In this document: piece by piece, positions 27,832 to 37,965 of the stretch
Numbering within the stretch: position 1 is the stretch's first letter
Layout of the letters: each line of letters starts with the position of its first letter
DNA from: Lysobacterales bacterium
GTDB lineage: Bacteria; Pseudomonadota; Gammaproteobacteria; Xanthomonadales; Ahniellaceae
Direction: 5' to 3'
Assembly (NCBI GenBank): GCA_016182785.1
Contig: JACPFU010000022.1
Coordinates: 16,371 to 80,370, forward strand
Length of the DNA: 64,000 nt
The notes under the pieces: generated by a model
Told to the model about the DNA's origin: nothing
What the model saw: only the letters and a program-made list of their open reading frames with translations
The model's database searches: none
Program-made: the position numbers and the translations under genes

Positions 27832-29202
27832 ATGTCCTTTGCTTCCCTCGGGCTCACGCCCGCAGTCCTGCGTGCGCTCGTCACGCTCGGCCACGACACC
27901 CCGACCCCGATCCAGACCCAGGCGATCCCGCTGGTGCTGGCCGGCCACGACCTGCTCGCCGCGGCGCAGACCGGTACTGGCAAGACCGGCGGCTTCGCGC
28001 TGCCGATCCTCAGCCGACTCTTCCCCGAAGGCGCCCCGCGCCATGCCGGCCGCGCCCCGCGCGTGCTGGTGCTGACGCCGACGCGTGAACTCGCGGCACA
28101 GGTGCACGACAGCTTCAAGCAGTACGGCGCGCAGGTGCCGCTGCGCTCGGCGACGATCTTCGGCGGCGTTGGCATGCAGCCGCAGGTCGATGCATTGCGG
28201 CGTGGCATGGACGTGCTGATCGCGACCCCGGGTCGCCTGATCGACCACATGGGCCAGCGCACCGTCGACCTGCGTGAAATCGAAGTGCTGGTGCTCGACG
28301 AAGCCGACCGCATGCTCGACATGGGCTTCCTGCCCGCGCTCAAGCGCGTGGTGCAGGCACTGCCGCAGCAGCGCCAGACGCTGATGTTCTCGGCGACGTT
28401 CTCCGACGAGATCAAGCAGCTCGCCGGCCAGTTCCAGCGCAGTCCGAAGGAAGTGTCGGTGGCGCCGCGCAACACCATCGCCGAGACCATCCAGCACATC
28501 GTGCATCCGGTCGACGCCAGCCGCAAACGCAACCTGCTGATCGACTTCATGGCGCAAGACTCGCGCCGCCAGACGCTGGTGTTCGCGCGCACCAAGCACG
28601 GTGCCAACAAGCTCGCCGAGTCGCTCGACGCCGCCGGCTTCCGCTCCGCCGCGATCCACGGCAACAAGAGCCAGGGCGCGCGCACCAAGGCCCTGGCCGA
28701 CTTCAAGGCCGGCCGCATCACGGTGCTGGTCGCGACCGACATCGCCGCGCGCGGGCTCGACATCCCGCAGCTGCCGGTGGTGATCAACTTCGACCTGCCG
28801 ATGGTCGCCGAGGACTACGTGCACCGCATCGGCCGCACCGGCCGCGCCGGCGAAACCGGCCAGGCGGTGTCGCTGGTCTCGCACGACGAGTCCGGCCTGC
28901 TGCACGACATCCAGCGCGCGATCAAGCAGGAAATCACGATCACGAACTTTGCCGGCTACGCGCCTTCGGGCCCGCTGCGCATCGACGCCGGCGCGCCGCG
29001 CCCGATCATGGGCAACCGCGGCGGCCAGCGTCCGTCGCGTGACGGCCAGCGTCCCGGCGGCAGCAAGGCCGGCGCGCATCGTCCGCACCATGCCAAGCCG
29101 GCCAGCACCGGTGCCAAGCCCGGCCAGCGTCGCAACCAGGGCGGATCCAGCCGTGGCAATGGCGGCGGCGGCAGCCGATCGGGTTGGACGTCGCGGGCCT
29201 GA
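27832..29202 (+). CDS. rhlE: DEAD-box ATP-dependent RNA helicase, RhlE type
   Basis: 456 aa. Q motif (TPTPIQTQAIP), Walker A AQTGTGKT, PTRELAAQ, DEAD box in VLDEADRMLDMGF, SATF, and the C-terminal helicase motifs TDIAARGLDIPQL and HRIGRTGRAGETG. After the core comes an unstructured Gly/Arg/Ser-rich basic tail (about residues 375-456), typical of RhlE and thought to bind RNA. RhlE acts in ribosome assembly and RNA turnover. ATG at 27832 with GGAG. The 266 bases upstream hold no recognised gene. Confidence 0.95.
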   Translation: MSFASLGLTPAVLRALVTLGHDTPTPIQTQAIPLVLAGHDLLAAAQTGTGKTGGFALPILSRLFPEGAPRHAGRAPRVLVLTPTRELAAQVHDSFKQYGAQVPLRSATIFGGVGMQPQVDALRRGMDVLIATPGRLIDHMGQRTVDLREIEVLVLDEADRMLDMGFLPALKRVVQALPQQRQTLMFSATFSDEIKQLAGQFQRSPKEVSVAPRNTIAETIQHIVHPVDASRKRNLLIDFMAQDSRRQTLVFARTKHGANKLAESLDAAGFRSAAIHGNKSQGARTKALADFKAGRITVLVATDIAARGLDIPQLPVVINFDLPMVAEDYVHRIGRTGRAGETGQAVSLVSHDESGLLHDIQRAIKQEITITNFAGYAPSGPLRIDAGAPRPIMGNRGGQRPSRDGQRPGGSKAGAHRPHHAKPASTGAKPGQRRNQGGSSRGNGGGGSRSGWTSRA

Positions 29203-29210
29203 TCGGACGA

Positions 29211-29242
29211 ATAGGTAGGGGCGGCCCCCCGTGGCCGCCCGG
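29211..29242. repeat. Single GTAG-headed REP-like hairpin
   Basis: GTAG at 29215-29218 is followed by the 8-bp stem GGGCGGCC / GGCCGCCC with a 6-base loop. The layout is that of the REP arms at 25.5 and 37.9 kb. It lies just after the helicase gene and could also act as a weak terminator; no T-run follows. Confidence 0.6.
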
Positions 29243-29318
29243 TTCGGGATTCCTCCGGCGCAAATCGTAGCTGCGCACCCGCGCGATTCATGCAACCGGT
29301 CGCTGTTATCCTGCAGCC

Positions 29319-30020
29319 ATGCCTCTGACCAAGTTCAACGCGCGTCTCGCCGAGCGCTTCCGCGGTTTCCTGCCGGTGGTCGTCGATGTCGAGACCGGCG
29401 GCTTCGATGCCGAACGTGATGCCCTGCTCGAGATCGCGGCGGTGCCGATCCTGATGAACGAGAACGGCGAAGTCGTGCGCGGCGAGACCGTGTCGACCCA
29501 CGTCGTGCCGTTTCCGGGCGCAAACATCGACCCGCGTGCGCTCGAGATCACCGGCATCGATCCGACCCATCCGTTCCGCGCCGCGCTCGACGAGAAGCTC
29601 GCCCTCGACCACATCTTCCAGCCGCTGCGCAAGGCGATGAAGGCGACCGACTGCACGCGTGCGGTGCTGGTCGGCCACAACGCGCATTTCGATCTCGGCT
29701 TCGTCAACGCCGCGATCCGCCGCACCGGCCACAAGCGCAGCCCGTTCCATCCGTTCTCGTGCTTCGACACGGTCACGCTCGGCGGCCTCGCCCTCGGCCA
29801 GACCGTGCTCAGCCGCGCGGTGCAGGCCGCGGGCCTGAGCTGGAACGGCGACGAGGCGCACTCGGCGGTCTACGACGCCGAGACCACCGCCGATCTGTTC
29901 TGCCTGATCGTGAACCGCTGGAAGTATTTCGTCGATGCCGCACCGGACGCGACGCCGATGGCCGCGCAGCCGCCCGACGCCGAAGCCGACATCGCCGCGG
30001 CCACGCTCGAAGAGCCTTGA
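29319..30020 (+). CDS. rnt: Ribonuclease T
   Basis: 233 aa. DEDD-superfamily 3'-5' exonuclease that trims tRNA and other stable RNA 3' ends. Exo I motif [10 protein letters not shown], Exo [12 protein letters not shown], Exo [17 protein letters not shown], all acidic residues present. The conserved RNase T block [14 protein letters not shown] is also seen. The C-terminus has about 20 extra residues rich in Ala/Pro/Glu beyond the usual end. Confidence 0.95.
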   Translation: MPLTKFNARLAERFRGFLPVVVDVETGGFDAERDALLEIAAVPILMNENGEVVRGETVSTHVVPFPGANIDPRALEITGIDPTHPFRAALDEKLALDHIFQPLRKAMKATDCTRAVLVGHNAHFDLGFVNAAIRRTGHKRSPFHPFSCFDTVTLGGLALGQTVLSRAVQAAGLSWNGDEAHSAVYDAETTADLFCLIVNRWKYFVDAAPDATPMAAQPPDAEADIAAATLEEP

Positions 30021-30066
30021 ACCCGGGACGCATCGCGCCCAGATTGTCGTCAGCGAGGTGATGCCC

Positions 30067-30348
30067 ATGCCGATCTACGAATACGCCCCGGTCACCCTCG
30101 GTTGCTCCGACTGCGCACCGAGCTTCGAGGTCATGCAGAAAATCGCCGACCCCGAACTCACCCACTGCGAAACCTGCAAGCAGCCGATCCGCCGCGTGAT
30201 CTCAGCGAGCGCGGTCATCGTCGGCGGTGCGCATCACCTGCGCGAAAGCCATTTCTCGAAACGCGGCTTCACCCAGTACCGCAAGGTCGAGAAGGGCAAG
30301 TACGAGAAGACCGCGGGCGAAGGCCCGGACACGATCGGCGGCGATTGA
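30067..30348 (+). CDS. FmdB-family zinc-ribbon protein
   Basis: 93 aa. Starts MPIYEYAP, with two zinc-ligand pairs (CSDC, CETC) forming a ribbon, then IRRVISASAVIVGG, the FmdB signature. FmdB proteins are small putative regulators of unclear function. ATG at 30067 rather than 30061: it gives the canonical MPIYEY start and a GAGG at 8 bases. Confidence 0.85.
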   Translation: MPIYEYAPVTLGCSDCAPSFEVMQKIADPELTHCETCKQPIRRVISASAVIVGGAHHLRESHFSKRGFTQYRKVEKGKYEKTAGEGPDTIGGD

Positions 30349-30360
30349 AGCGCCAATGCT

Positions 30361-33300
30361 TCAGTGCAGAGAATCCGCCGCAACGGGAACCACCAATTGG
30401 CGGGCCGCAGCTCCCTCGAAGCCATCGCTGAATATGCCCACCGGCACTACAGAATCCCGATCAGAAGCACTGTCGTTTTCAGCCACAAGGGAAGTCACTC
30501 CCATCGGCGTGGCGATCGTTGCTGTGGCCGATACCGGCACACCGACGCCTGCACCCACGGTGGCCATCAGATCGAAACGCAAGTACTGCCCGACGCCAAG
30601 ATCGATTAACGCGTCCAGCGCACCGGCGTTCGCATCCGGCGTGGGACAGGTTGCGGTTGACTGGGCCTGCACACACATCCATCCGATCGCGGGTAGCGAC
30701 GCCGACATCGCTGTCGTCACCCGTGCTGCTTCTACCGGATTCGGCCCAGCGTTCGCGACGACCACGGCGTAGACGATCGTTTCGTCCGCCAATACGCCGT
30801 TGCGGTGATTGTCGATCGCAACTTCCAGATCGGTTCCAGTGCTCACGCCGATCACGGACTGCGCCGGCCCGGAACAATTCACGTGCGGGGCACCGACTGG
30901 ACCATCGTCACAGGCACGGTAGGTCAGGACGGAACTGCCCGTGACACCAGCCGCCGGCGTGAAACTGAGGCTGCCATCGTCCGCGAGCACGGGAGCAATC
31001 GCGAATAAGCCGGGATTGTCGACGCCGATCAGTTCCAGACTGACTTGTTGGTCAGCCTCGTCCACAGCGCTGACCGGGCCGGGCCGAATCGCCGAGATCC
31101 AGGATGCGAAGATGCTCGGGCCGGTATCGGGTGCGACGTAGCGCTCGCGCCCAGGTGCGAACTCCGGCGCATCGTTGACGGGCGACACCGTCACCGTCGC
31201 GACTACGGGGCCACCGTATTCGAACTCGGCATCGCGCGCACGAACTGCGACCACGTGATCGCCCCCTCGCTCGAATACGCAAGCCAAGCCCAATGGCGAA
31301 GTCATCACCACATTGGCCACAAAGCCCGTACCGTTGAAATCGCAATCGACTTCGTAAGCAGCGACAGCCTCTGCCGACGACGGCAAGGTCGCGCTTGCGT
31401 CAATGGCCATCGACTCACCCTCCACCGCATTTGCCGGAATGTCTGCGGACAGGACAGGGACCGAGTCCGCGACGTTGACCTGAACGGACCTTGTGCTGAC
31501 GGCGCCAGCGCCGTCGATGACGCGCACGGCCATTGCGTAGATGCCAGGCCCGCTCCAGCTGCACACCGCAGCATTTGACTCCTGCGGACCCAGTTCGAAT
31601 ACGCCATCGCCGCGACAATCGAAGGCATAGAGCAGCGTCGGCGACTCGACATCGGAGGCGGTGACGGAGATTGTCGCGATCTCATACTCGAACAACGACG
31701 ACGGCGCGGCCTCCAGCGCCGACACCTGGGGTGCCTCATTGGCAAACATTGCAGTGACCTGCAACGAAGCAGTGACGTTGGCGTCGACTCGAGGATTGAT
31801 CGCGCTGCCATCGCTCCATTGCAGGAAGCGGTAACCCGTTGCAGGCACCGCCGATATCGCTGTGCCCGAGCCAAGATAGGGCACCGACTGACTGGCATTA
31901 CCGATCAGCGAACCATTGGGGCCCGCCGCGTATTCCAAGCTGAAATTCTGCGCTGCGGTGGTAAAGGTGACTGTGCACGGAGCCGTTACCGGCGAGGTGG
32001 TGAAGATCAGCCCGTTAAGCACTCCGCCGCAACCCTCGGCAGCGACGAGCGTGCGGCCGGGATCCGGCACGAACTGCAGCAAGACGACATCACCATGGAG
32101 CACAGCAGGATTCTGCGGTGTAACGGCACCGCCGTTATCGACCAGCGTTTCCACCAGGTGGGTGTTGCTGGACACGAACACCGCCCCGGCATCATCCCCC
32201 GCATCTGGGTAGTCGGCCAGCATCTGGCCCGCAATCCAATGGCGGTCATCCATCGCGACCGACGCGCCAAAACTGGCATGCGAATGAATGTCAGATTGCG
32301 TCATGCGCCGGTACGACCAGTTGCCCTCGAGTCGCTCGAAGCTCAGCACAGCCCCCCACGCGGACGACCAGCCTCCCACCACAAGATTGTTGTCATCGAG
32401 CGCAACTGATCTTCCGAAACCCTCGACCCACAGCGCTGGCGGCGGGCGCAACTTGGAACGATAGCTCCAGGAACCCGCAATAAGTTCAAAGAAGTAGACG
32501 GCACCCTCGATGAGGGTCGTCCCGTTGTGCTGTCCTTTCGCGCCGATCGCAGTCCGATTGCCTTGCAGGGCGAGGTCGGATCCGAAGTTGTCGCCGCTGA
32601 ATCCGTCGGGTGCCTGCAATCGGGCCTGCTGAGACCAGGTCGCGCCGTTGAACCGAAACACGAGCACTTCGCCCGGTGCGTTGCCCCGGGGCGATGTGAC
32701 CATCGAGACATCGCCGTCTACAGCCACCCGATCACCGAAGTTCGTGTACGCCCCCGAGGTCGGCAACAAGCGCGCGGTGCGCGTCCATACACCGGCATTT
32801 CGCTTGAAAACATAGGCCGCGCCGCTGCTGCCCCCTGAGCCTGGATCGCCAGGAGACCCAACCACGATGGTGTCGCCGTCCAAGGCAACCGACGTTCCGA
32901 AATACAAGGATCCAGCCGCGCTCAGCCGTGCCTGTTGAATCCACTGGTCTCCGGAACGGACAAATACATACGCAGCACCAGCGTACTGAGCGCCGCTGAT
33001 GGTCTTGTTCCATGCACCCGCGACGATGGTGTCGCCCGAAATTGCCACGCTGTGGCCGAGGTAGTCGCTCGGTTGACCGTCGCTGGCGACGAGCTTGGCT
33101 TCGACCTGCCATTGGTCGGCAACCCTGCGCATCACGGTTACGGACCCCTGTTCGTAACTTGCGACGAGCGAGTCCCGTGATGCGCCGATGACCGCCACAT
33201 CGCCCTCGATGTCGACATCGGCGCCGAACAGATCGCGACTCGCGCCGCCGTTACCCAACTTGAGCGTTTCGACCAATGCAAACGAACCCGGACCGGATGC

Positions 33301-34518
33301 TGCGTAAACCTCGACTTGCCCACGCTGGTGTGCCGACCAAGTATCGGCGATGAGTGCTTCGCCGTACTGCAGCGCATTTGCCGCACGCGCAGAAGAAAGC
33401 TTCTGCCTCAGGCCCCAGCTGGAGCCACTGCGTTCGAAAACGTAGCCATTCGCCAAAGCGAGATTCGCATCCATCGCCACAGCGCCGCCGAATCTGGACT
33501 GAGCCACGCCATCGAACGCCACCAGTTTGCCTTGCTGCACCCAACTGTTGCCGGAGCGCACGAATACATAAGACGCCCCCTGATCGATGCGTCCGGACAC
33601 GTCGACAGCGGGCGCGCCCACCAGGATCGAGCCCAGGCTTGTGTCGACACTTGCACCAAACTCGCTCCAGGCCTGGCCGTCCGCTGCGGACAACACGGCG
33701 CGCTGGACCCAAACACCGGATTGACGCTCGAACACCACGACCGAGCCCGCACCTTGAGCGGCGCCGATACCACCTGGTGCACCGGCAACCAGCAGTCCGT
33801 CGCGCAATGCCACAGACCGGCCGACGCGGGCGTTCGGCGCCGCGCCGGCATAGTTCACGCGCGCCTGGTGCTGCCAACTGCCGCCTGCAGCAGAGAACAC
33901 GTCGATCGCCCCTTGGTCGACATTGCCCGTCACCTCAATGCCGTCGAGTCCGACGGCCAGCACATCTCCGGATAGAGCAACACTTTGCGACACAACACTG
34001 CTGCCGTCAGGGGCATTTGCTGGCGACAGACTGGACTCCAGTTGCCACTGCCCGGCAGAGCGGCGAAACACGCGCACGATGCTTCGGACCACGAAGCCAG
34101 ACTGCATTTCATTTTCGAGAACCGCGAGGCGATCACCCGAGAGTGCGATTCCTGACCCGAGGTACAGACTCGGCTCGATGCGCTGCTGGAGCTGCCAGGT
34201 CGACCCGCTCCTGGCGAAGATGAACACCGCGCCTCGTGGCAAGCCATTTCGGTAGATGCCCGGAGCGGAGACCGCCAAGGTGTCTCCATCCAGCGCCATG
34301 GCCGCGCCGAATGCTTCGAACGGCGAACCTCCGCCAAATCCCTCGATCAAGTCTGGATTGTCGATGCGCGCCGCCGCCCCATAGGCCTTGGCCAGTGATT
34401 CAGCGACCACAGCCTGCGCCGCCATCGGCAGCTCACCGGCGGCGACAACCAAGGACGCGCTGCAGGACGCCAAGAATGCGCAAAGCATCCGAACCAGATA
34501 CTGACGGCTGAGGTTCAT
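30361..34518 (-). CDS. Giant exported FG-GAP beta-propeller and Ig-like repeat protein
   Basis: 1385 aa. Signal peptide (about residues 1-30, LVRMLCAFLASCSASLVVAA). Residues about 40-800 are many FG-GAP-type blades with the recurring pattern FGxxVAMDGDTLVVGA and GAAYVF, as in integrin-like propellers. Next come a divergent-repeat domain (VTFTTAAQNFSLEYAAGPNGS), Ig/cadherin-like regions and a DUF11-like domain (TDLEVAIDNHRNGVLADETI). Near the end is GIFSDGFE followed by 17 extra residues. ATG at 34518 with AAGAGAG upstream. Probably a calcium-binding surface or secreted adhesin-like protein. Codon use is slightly less GC-extreme than its neighbours. Confidence 0.88.
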   Translation of the reverse strand: MNLSRQYLVRMLCAFLASCSASLVVAAGELPMAAQAVVAESLAKAYGAAARIDNPDLIEGFGGGSPFEAFGAAMALDGDTLAVSAPGIYRNGLPRGAVFIFARSGSTWQLQQRIEPSLYLGSGIALSGDRLAVLENEMQSGFVVRSIVRVFRRSAGQWQLESSLSPANAPDGSSVVSQSVALSGDVLAVGLDGIEVTGNVDQGAIDVFSAAGGSWQHQARVNYAGAAPNARVGRSVALRDGLLVAGAPGGIGAAQGAGSVVVFERQSGVWVQRAVLSAADGQAWSEFGASVDTSLGSILVGAPAVDVSGRIDQGASYVFVRSGNSWVQQGKLVAFDGVAQSRFGGAVAMDANLALANGYVFERSGSSWGLRQKLSSARAANALQYGEALIADTWSAHQRGQVEVYAASGPGSFALVETLKLGNGGASRDLFGADVDIEGDVAVIGASRDSLVASYEQGSVTVMRRVADQWQVEAKLVASDGQPSDYLGHSVAISGDTIVAGAWNKTISGAQYAGAAYVFVRSGDQWIQQARLSAAGSLYFGTSVALDGDTIVVGSPGDPGSGGSSGAAYVFKRNAGVWTRTARLLPTSGAYTNFGDRVAVDGDVSMVTSPRGNAPGEVLVFRFNGATWSQQARLQAPDGFSGDNFGSDLALQGNRTAIGAKGQHNGTTLIEGAVYFFELIAGSWSYRSKLRPPPALWVEGFGRSVALDDNNLVVGGWSSAWGAVLSFERLEGNWSYRRMTQSDIHSHASFGASVAMDDRHWIAGQMLADYPDAGDDAGAVFVSSNTHLVETLVDNGGAVTPQNPAVLHGDVVLLQFVPDPGRTLVAAEGCGGVLNGLIFTTSPVTAPCTVTFTTAAQNFSLEYAAGPNGSLIGNASQSVPYLGSGTAISAVPATGYRFLQWSDGSAINPRVDANVTASLQVTAMFANEAPQVSALEAAPSSLFEYEIATISVTASDVESPTLLYAFDCRGDGVFELGPQESNAAVCSWSGPGIYAMAVRVIDGAGAVSTRSVQVNVADSVPVLSADIPANAVEGESMAIDASATLPSSAEAVAAYEVDCDFNGTGFVANVVMTSPLGLACVFERGGDHVVAVRARDAEFEYGGPVVATVTVSPVNDAPEFAPGRERYVAPDTGPSIFASWISAIRPGPVSAVDEADQQVSLELIGVDNPGLFAIAPVLADDGSLSFTPAAGVTGSSVLTYRACDDGPVGAPHVNCSGPAQSVIGVSTGTDLEVAIDNHRNGVLADETIVYAVVVANAGPNPVEAARVTTAMSASLPAIGWMCVQAQSTATCPTPDANAGALDALIDLGVGQYLRFDLMATVGAGVGVPVSATATIATPMGVTSLVAENDSASDRDSVVPVGIFSDGFEGAAARQLVVPVAADSLH

Positions 34519-34692
34519 CAATACTCTCTTCTTGCGGAGGTCTCCGCGTGTACGCGGAGGGTGGACGTTTCGAGCAGCCATTCTCGCAGGGTCGCGACGA
34601 CCGGCCCGAACACGATTTCCGGCGACAGCGGCGGCGCGCTCCGCGGCAGCGGAGGCGCGCAATCTGGTGGGACGCTCGTGAGCGCTACCGGC

Positions 34693-35385
34693 TCAGGCCA
34701 GCCCGGCGTACACCGTCTGCACTTCGTCGTCGTCGTCGAGCGCGCGCAGGAAGGCTTCGACTTCATCGAGTTCTGCGCCTTCGACGCTGACCGGGTTCTT
34801 GGCGCGGTAGCCGAGGTAGGCCTTGAGCACTGTGTAGCCGAAGTTCGGCAACGCGCGGCTCACGGCGTCGAGATCGGTCGGGTCGGTGTAGAAGGTGACG
34901 CCGTCGTCGATCTCGACATCCTGGGCACCGGCTTCGATCGCCGCGGTTTCGGCGTCGGCATTCGCGTCGTTCGGCTCGGCCTCGATCATGCCGAGGTGGT
35001 CGAAGTCCCAACTCACCGAGCCCAAACCGCCGAGCTGGCCCTTGCGGAACAACACGCGGATCGCCGAGGCGGCGCGGTTCGGGTTGTCGGTCAGGCACTC
35101 GACGATCACCGGCACGCGATGCGGCGCGAAGCCTTCGTAGGTCAGCTTTTCGTACTGTGCGCCGCCATCCAGCAGACCGGCGCCCTTCTTGATCGCGCGC
35201 TCGACGGTCTCGCGCGGCATCGACAGCTTGCGCGCCTGTTCAACGGCCAGGCGCAAGCGCGAATTCGTCGACGGGTCGGCCCCGGCGCGCGCCGCGACCG
35301 AGATTTCGCGGGACAGCTTGGTAAACAGGCTACCCCTGGCATTCGCGACCAGTTCCTTGCCCTTCTCCTTCCACTTCTTGCCCAT
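34693..35385 (-). CDS. YebC/PmpR (TACO1-like) family protein
   Basis: 230 aa. Opens [24 protein letters not shown], then [19 protein letters not shown] and ERAIKKGAG, with a conserved YEGFAP(H) GVP-type block and [10 protein letters not shown], all YebC family marks. Members bind DNA or assist ribosomes on proline-rich stretches. The N-terminus reads GKKWKEKGK rather than the AGHSKWANIKHRK of the classical YebC, so it belongs to the second (YeeN-like) branch. Its promoter region faces the oligopeptidase gene. Confidence 0.92.
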   Translation of the reverse strand: MGKKWKEKGKELVANARGSLFTKLSREISVAARAGADPSTNSRLRLAVEQARKLSMPRETVERAIKKGAGLLDGGAQYEKLTYEGFAPHRVPVIVECLTDNPNRAASAIRVLFRKGQLGGLGSVSWDFDHLGMIEAEPNDANADAETAAIEAGAQDVEIDDGVTFYTDPTDLDAVSRALPNFGYTVLKAYLGYRAKNPVSVEGAELDEVEAFLRALDDDDEVQTVYAGLA

Positions 35386-35590
35386 GACCCTGGTTCCGGC
35401 AATTTCACAGGGCGCGCATTCTAGTGGCTCGGCACGCTCCTCGGTCAGCGACCTGGATCAAGAAAGCCTGGAATCGGCATCGCGAGTTCCGGTGCCCCGC
35501 CCCGACCACGATTCCGGTCGCCCCGTCCCAGCCGCACTGGCAGCACGCGCCGATTTGCGTACGCTGCGCGCCTCTTTGCCGGAGATCTCC

Positions 35591-37753
35591 ATGTTCAAGC
35601 AATCCCTGATCGTGCTCGCGCTGGCCGCGACGCTTGCCGCCTGCGGTGCATCGAAGGAAGCCGGGTCCGATGCGACCGTGGTGGCAGCCACGCAACCCAC
35701 CCTGCACTACCCGACCGCACGCACGGTCGAGCAGGTCGACGACTTCCATGGCACGAAGGTGTCCGATCCCTATCGCTGGATGGAAAACCTCGACGACCCC
35801 GAACTGCAGCCGTGGATCGCAGCCGAGAACCAGCTCGTGGCGGACTTCATCAGCGACGTGCCGAACCGCGAGCAGCTGAAGACGCGCATGACCGCGCTCT
35901 GGGACTACGAGCGCTTCGGCACGCCGGAAGTGCACGGCGGCAAGTATTTCTTCAGCCGCAACGACGGCCTGCAGAACCAGTCGCCGGTGTACGTGCAGGA
36001 CACGCTCGACGGCGAGCCGCGCCTGCTGATCGACCCGAACACGCTCTCCGCCGATGGCACGATCGCGCTCAGCGAATCGGCCGTCAGCCCGGACGGCAAG
36101 CTGTATGCGTATTCGCTGTCCGACGGCGGTTCCGACTGGCGCACGATCAAGGTGCGCAACGTCGAGACCGGGAAAGACCTCGACGACGAAATCCGCTGGG
36201 CCAAGTTCACCAACATCGCCTGGACCCAGGATTCGGGCGGCATCTTCTACAGCCGCTTCGACGCGCCGGAAGGCGAGGACCCGCTCAAGGCCGTCAACAA
36301 GAACCAGAAGCTGTTCCTGCACACGATCGGCAAGCCGCAAGCCGACGACACGCTGGTCTACGAGCGCCCCGACCAGCCGGACTGGGGCTTCAGCGCGACG
36401 GTGTCGGATGACGGCGCGTACCTGATCATCAACGGCTCGCAGGGCACCGATGTGCGCAATCGCGTGTTCTACAAGGACCTCGCGAAAGCCGACGGCAAGG
36501 TCGTGGCGCTGATCGAGGATCTGGTCGCCGCCTACGACTTCGTCGGCAACGACGGCAGCGTGCTGTACTTCCTCAGCGACGACGGCGCCGAACGCAACCG
36601 CCTGCTTGCGATCGACACTGCCCATCCGGGCAAGGACCACTGGCAGACGGTGATCGCCGAGAACGACGCGCTGCTGCTGCAGGTGTCGCACGTGCACGGC
36701 CAGTTCATCGCGAACTACCTGCGCGACGCGCGCTCGGAAGTGAAGATGTTCGATGCCGCCGGCAAGGAACTGCGCAGCATCGCCCTGCCCGGCCTTGGCA
36801 CCGCCAACGGCTTCGAGGGTGCGGTCGAGGACAACGAGACCTTCTTCGCGTTCGGCAGCTGGGCCGTGCCGGACTCGGTCTATCGCCTCGACGCGACCAC
36901 CGGCGAGACCACCCTGTTCAAGGCGCCGTCGGTGAAGTTCGACGTCAACGCCTATGAAACCACGCAGGTGTTCTACCCGAGCAAGGACGGCACCAAGGTG
37001 CCGATGTTCATCACCGCGAAGAAGGGCTTCGTGCGCGATGGCAACAACCCGACCATCCTGTACGGCTACGGCGGCTTCAACATCGCGGTGACGCCGAAGT
37101 TCAGCCCGGCCATCATCCAGTGGCTGGACATGGGTGGCGTCTATGCGGTCGCGAACCTGCGCGGCGGCTCCGAATACGGCCGCCCCTGGCACGAGGCCGG
37201 CATGAAGACGAACAAGCAGAACGTGTTCGACGACTTCGCCGCCGGTGCCGAATACCTGATCGCCGACAAGGTGACGCAGCCGGCCAAGCTCGCGATCTCC
37301 GGTCGCAGCAATGGCGGCCTGCTGGTCGGCGCGACCCTGCTGCAGCGCCCGGAACTGTTCGGCGCCGCCCTGCCTGCGGTCGGCGTGCTCGACATGCTGC
37401 GCTTCCGCGAGTTCACCATCGGCTGGGCCTGGGAATCGGACTACGGCACGGTGAAGGACGCCACCGAGTTCAAGGCCATCCATGCCTATTCGCCGCTGCA
37501 CAACATCAAGCCCGGCGCCAAGTACCCGCCGACCCTGGTCACGACGGCAGAGCGCGATGATCGCGTGTTCCCGGCGCACAGCTTCAAGTTCGCCGCGGCG
37601 ATGCAGGCCGCGAACCCGGGCGGCAACCCGGCCCTGATCCGCATCGAGACGCGCGCGGGTCATGGTGCTGGCAAGCCGACCACGAAGATCATCGAGGAAT
37701 ACGCCGACATCTACGCGTTCTTGGCGAAGACGCTGCACATTGAAATTCGGTGA
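35591..37753 (+). CDS. Prolyl oligopeptidase (S9A family), predicted lipoprotein
   Basis: 720 aa. Signal peptide with lipobox LAAC (MFKQSLIVLALAATLAAC), so it is anchored to a periplasm-facing membrane. N-terminal beta-propeller (about residues 100-430) with the typical DPYRWMENLDD start, then an alpha/beta hydrolase domain with catalytic S573 (GRSNGGL), Asp near 657 (ERDDRVFP) and H691 (RAGHGAG). Cleaves after proline in short peptides. ATG at 35591 with GGAG 6 bases away. Confidence 0.95.
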   Translation: MFKQSLIVLALAATLAACGASKEAGSDATVVAATQPTLHYPTARTVEQVDDFHGTKVSDPYRWMENLDDPELQPWIAAENQLVADFISDVPNREQLKTRMTALWDYERFGTPEVHGGKYFFSRNDGLQNQSPVYVQDTLDGEPRLLIDPNTLSADGTIALSESAVSPDGKLYAYSLSDGGSDWRTIKVRNVETGKDLDDEIRWAKFTNIAWTQDSGGIFYSRFDAPEGEDPLKAVNKNQKLFLHTIGKPQADDTLVYERPDQPDWGFSATVSDDGAYLIINGSQGTDVRNRVFYKDLAKADGKVVALIEDLVAAYDFVGNDGSVLYFLSDDGAERNRLLAIDTAHPGKDHWQTVIAENDALLLQVSHVHGQFIANYLRDARSEVKMFDAAGKELRSIALPGLGTANGFEGAVEDNETFFAFGSWAVPDSVYRLDATTGETTLFKAPSVKFDVNAYETTQVFYPSKDGTKVPMFITAKKGFVRDGNNPTILYGYGGFNIAVTPKFSPAIIQWLDMGGVYAVANLRGGSEYGRPWHEAGMKTNKQNVFDDFAAGAEYLIADKVTQPAKLAISGRSNGGLLVGATLLQRPELFGAALPAVGVLDMLRFREFTIGWAWESDYGTVKDATEFKAIHAYSPLHNIKPGAKYPPTLVTTAERDDRVFPAHSFKFAAAMQAANPGGNPALIRIETRAGHGAGKPTTKIIEEYADIYAFLAKTLHIEIR

Positions 37754-37814
37754 TGCCGGTCGGGCGTCGGCGCACATCGACGCCCGGCAATTCTGTGGTG
37801 ATCGTGATGGATGC

Positions 37815-37938
37815 GATGTAGGAGCGGCACTTTGCCGCGACCGGTGACGCGGACACGCGCGGTCGTTGCGAACACGCCGAATCGCGAACATCGACGGCAT
37901 TGCGTCAGCGGTCGCGCCAAAGTGGCGCTCCTACATCG
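37815..37938. repeat. Inverted pair of REP-type hairpins with spacer
   Basis: Left arm begins GATGTAGGAGCGGCACTTTG at 37815; the right arm is the inverted equivalent ending at 37938. Each arm makes its own hairpin: GCGGCA-CTT-TGCCGC on the left and GCGCCA-CTT-TGGCGC on the right, so the stem changes compensate. GTAG heads as at 25.5 kb. Lies between the convergent oligopeptidase and mgtE-like genes and may end both transcripts. Confidence 0.85.
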
Positions 37939-37965
37939 CGATTTTCGATTTCATCGCGCGCCCGA

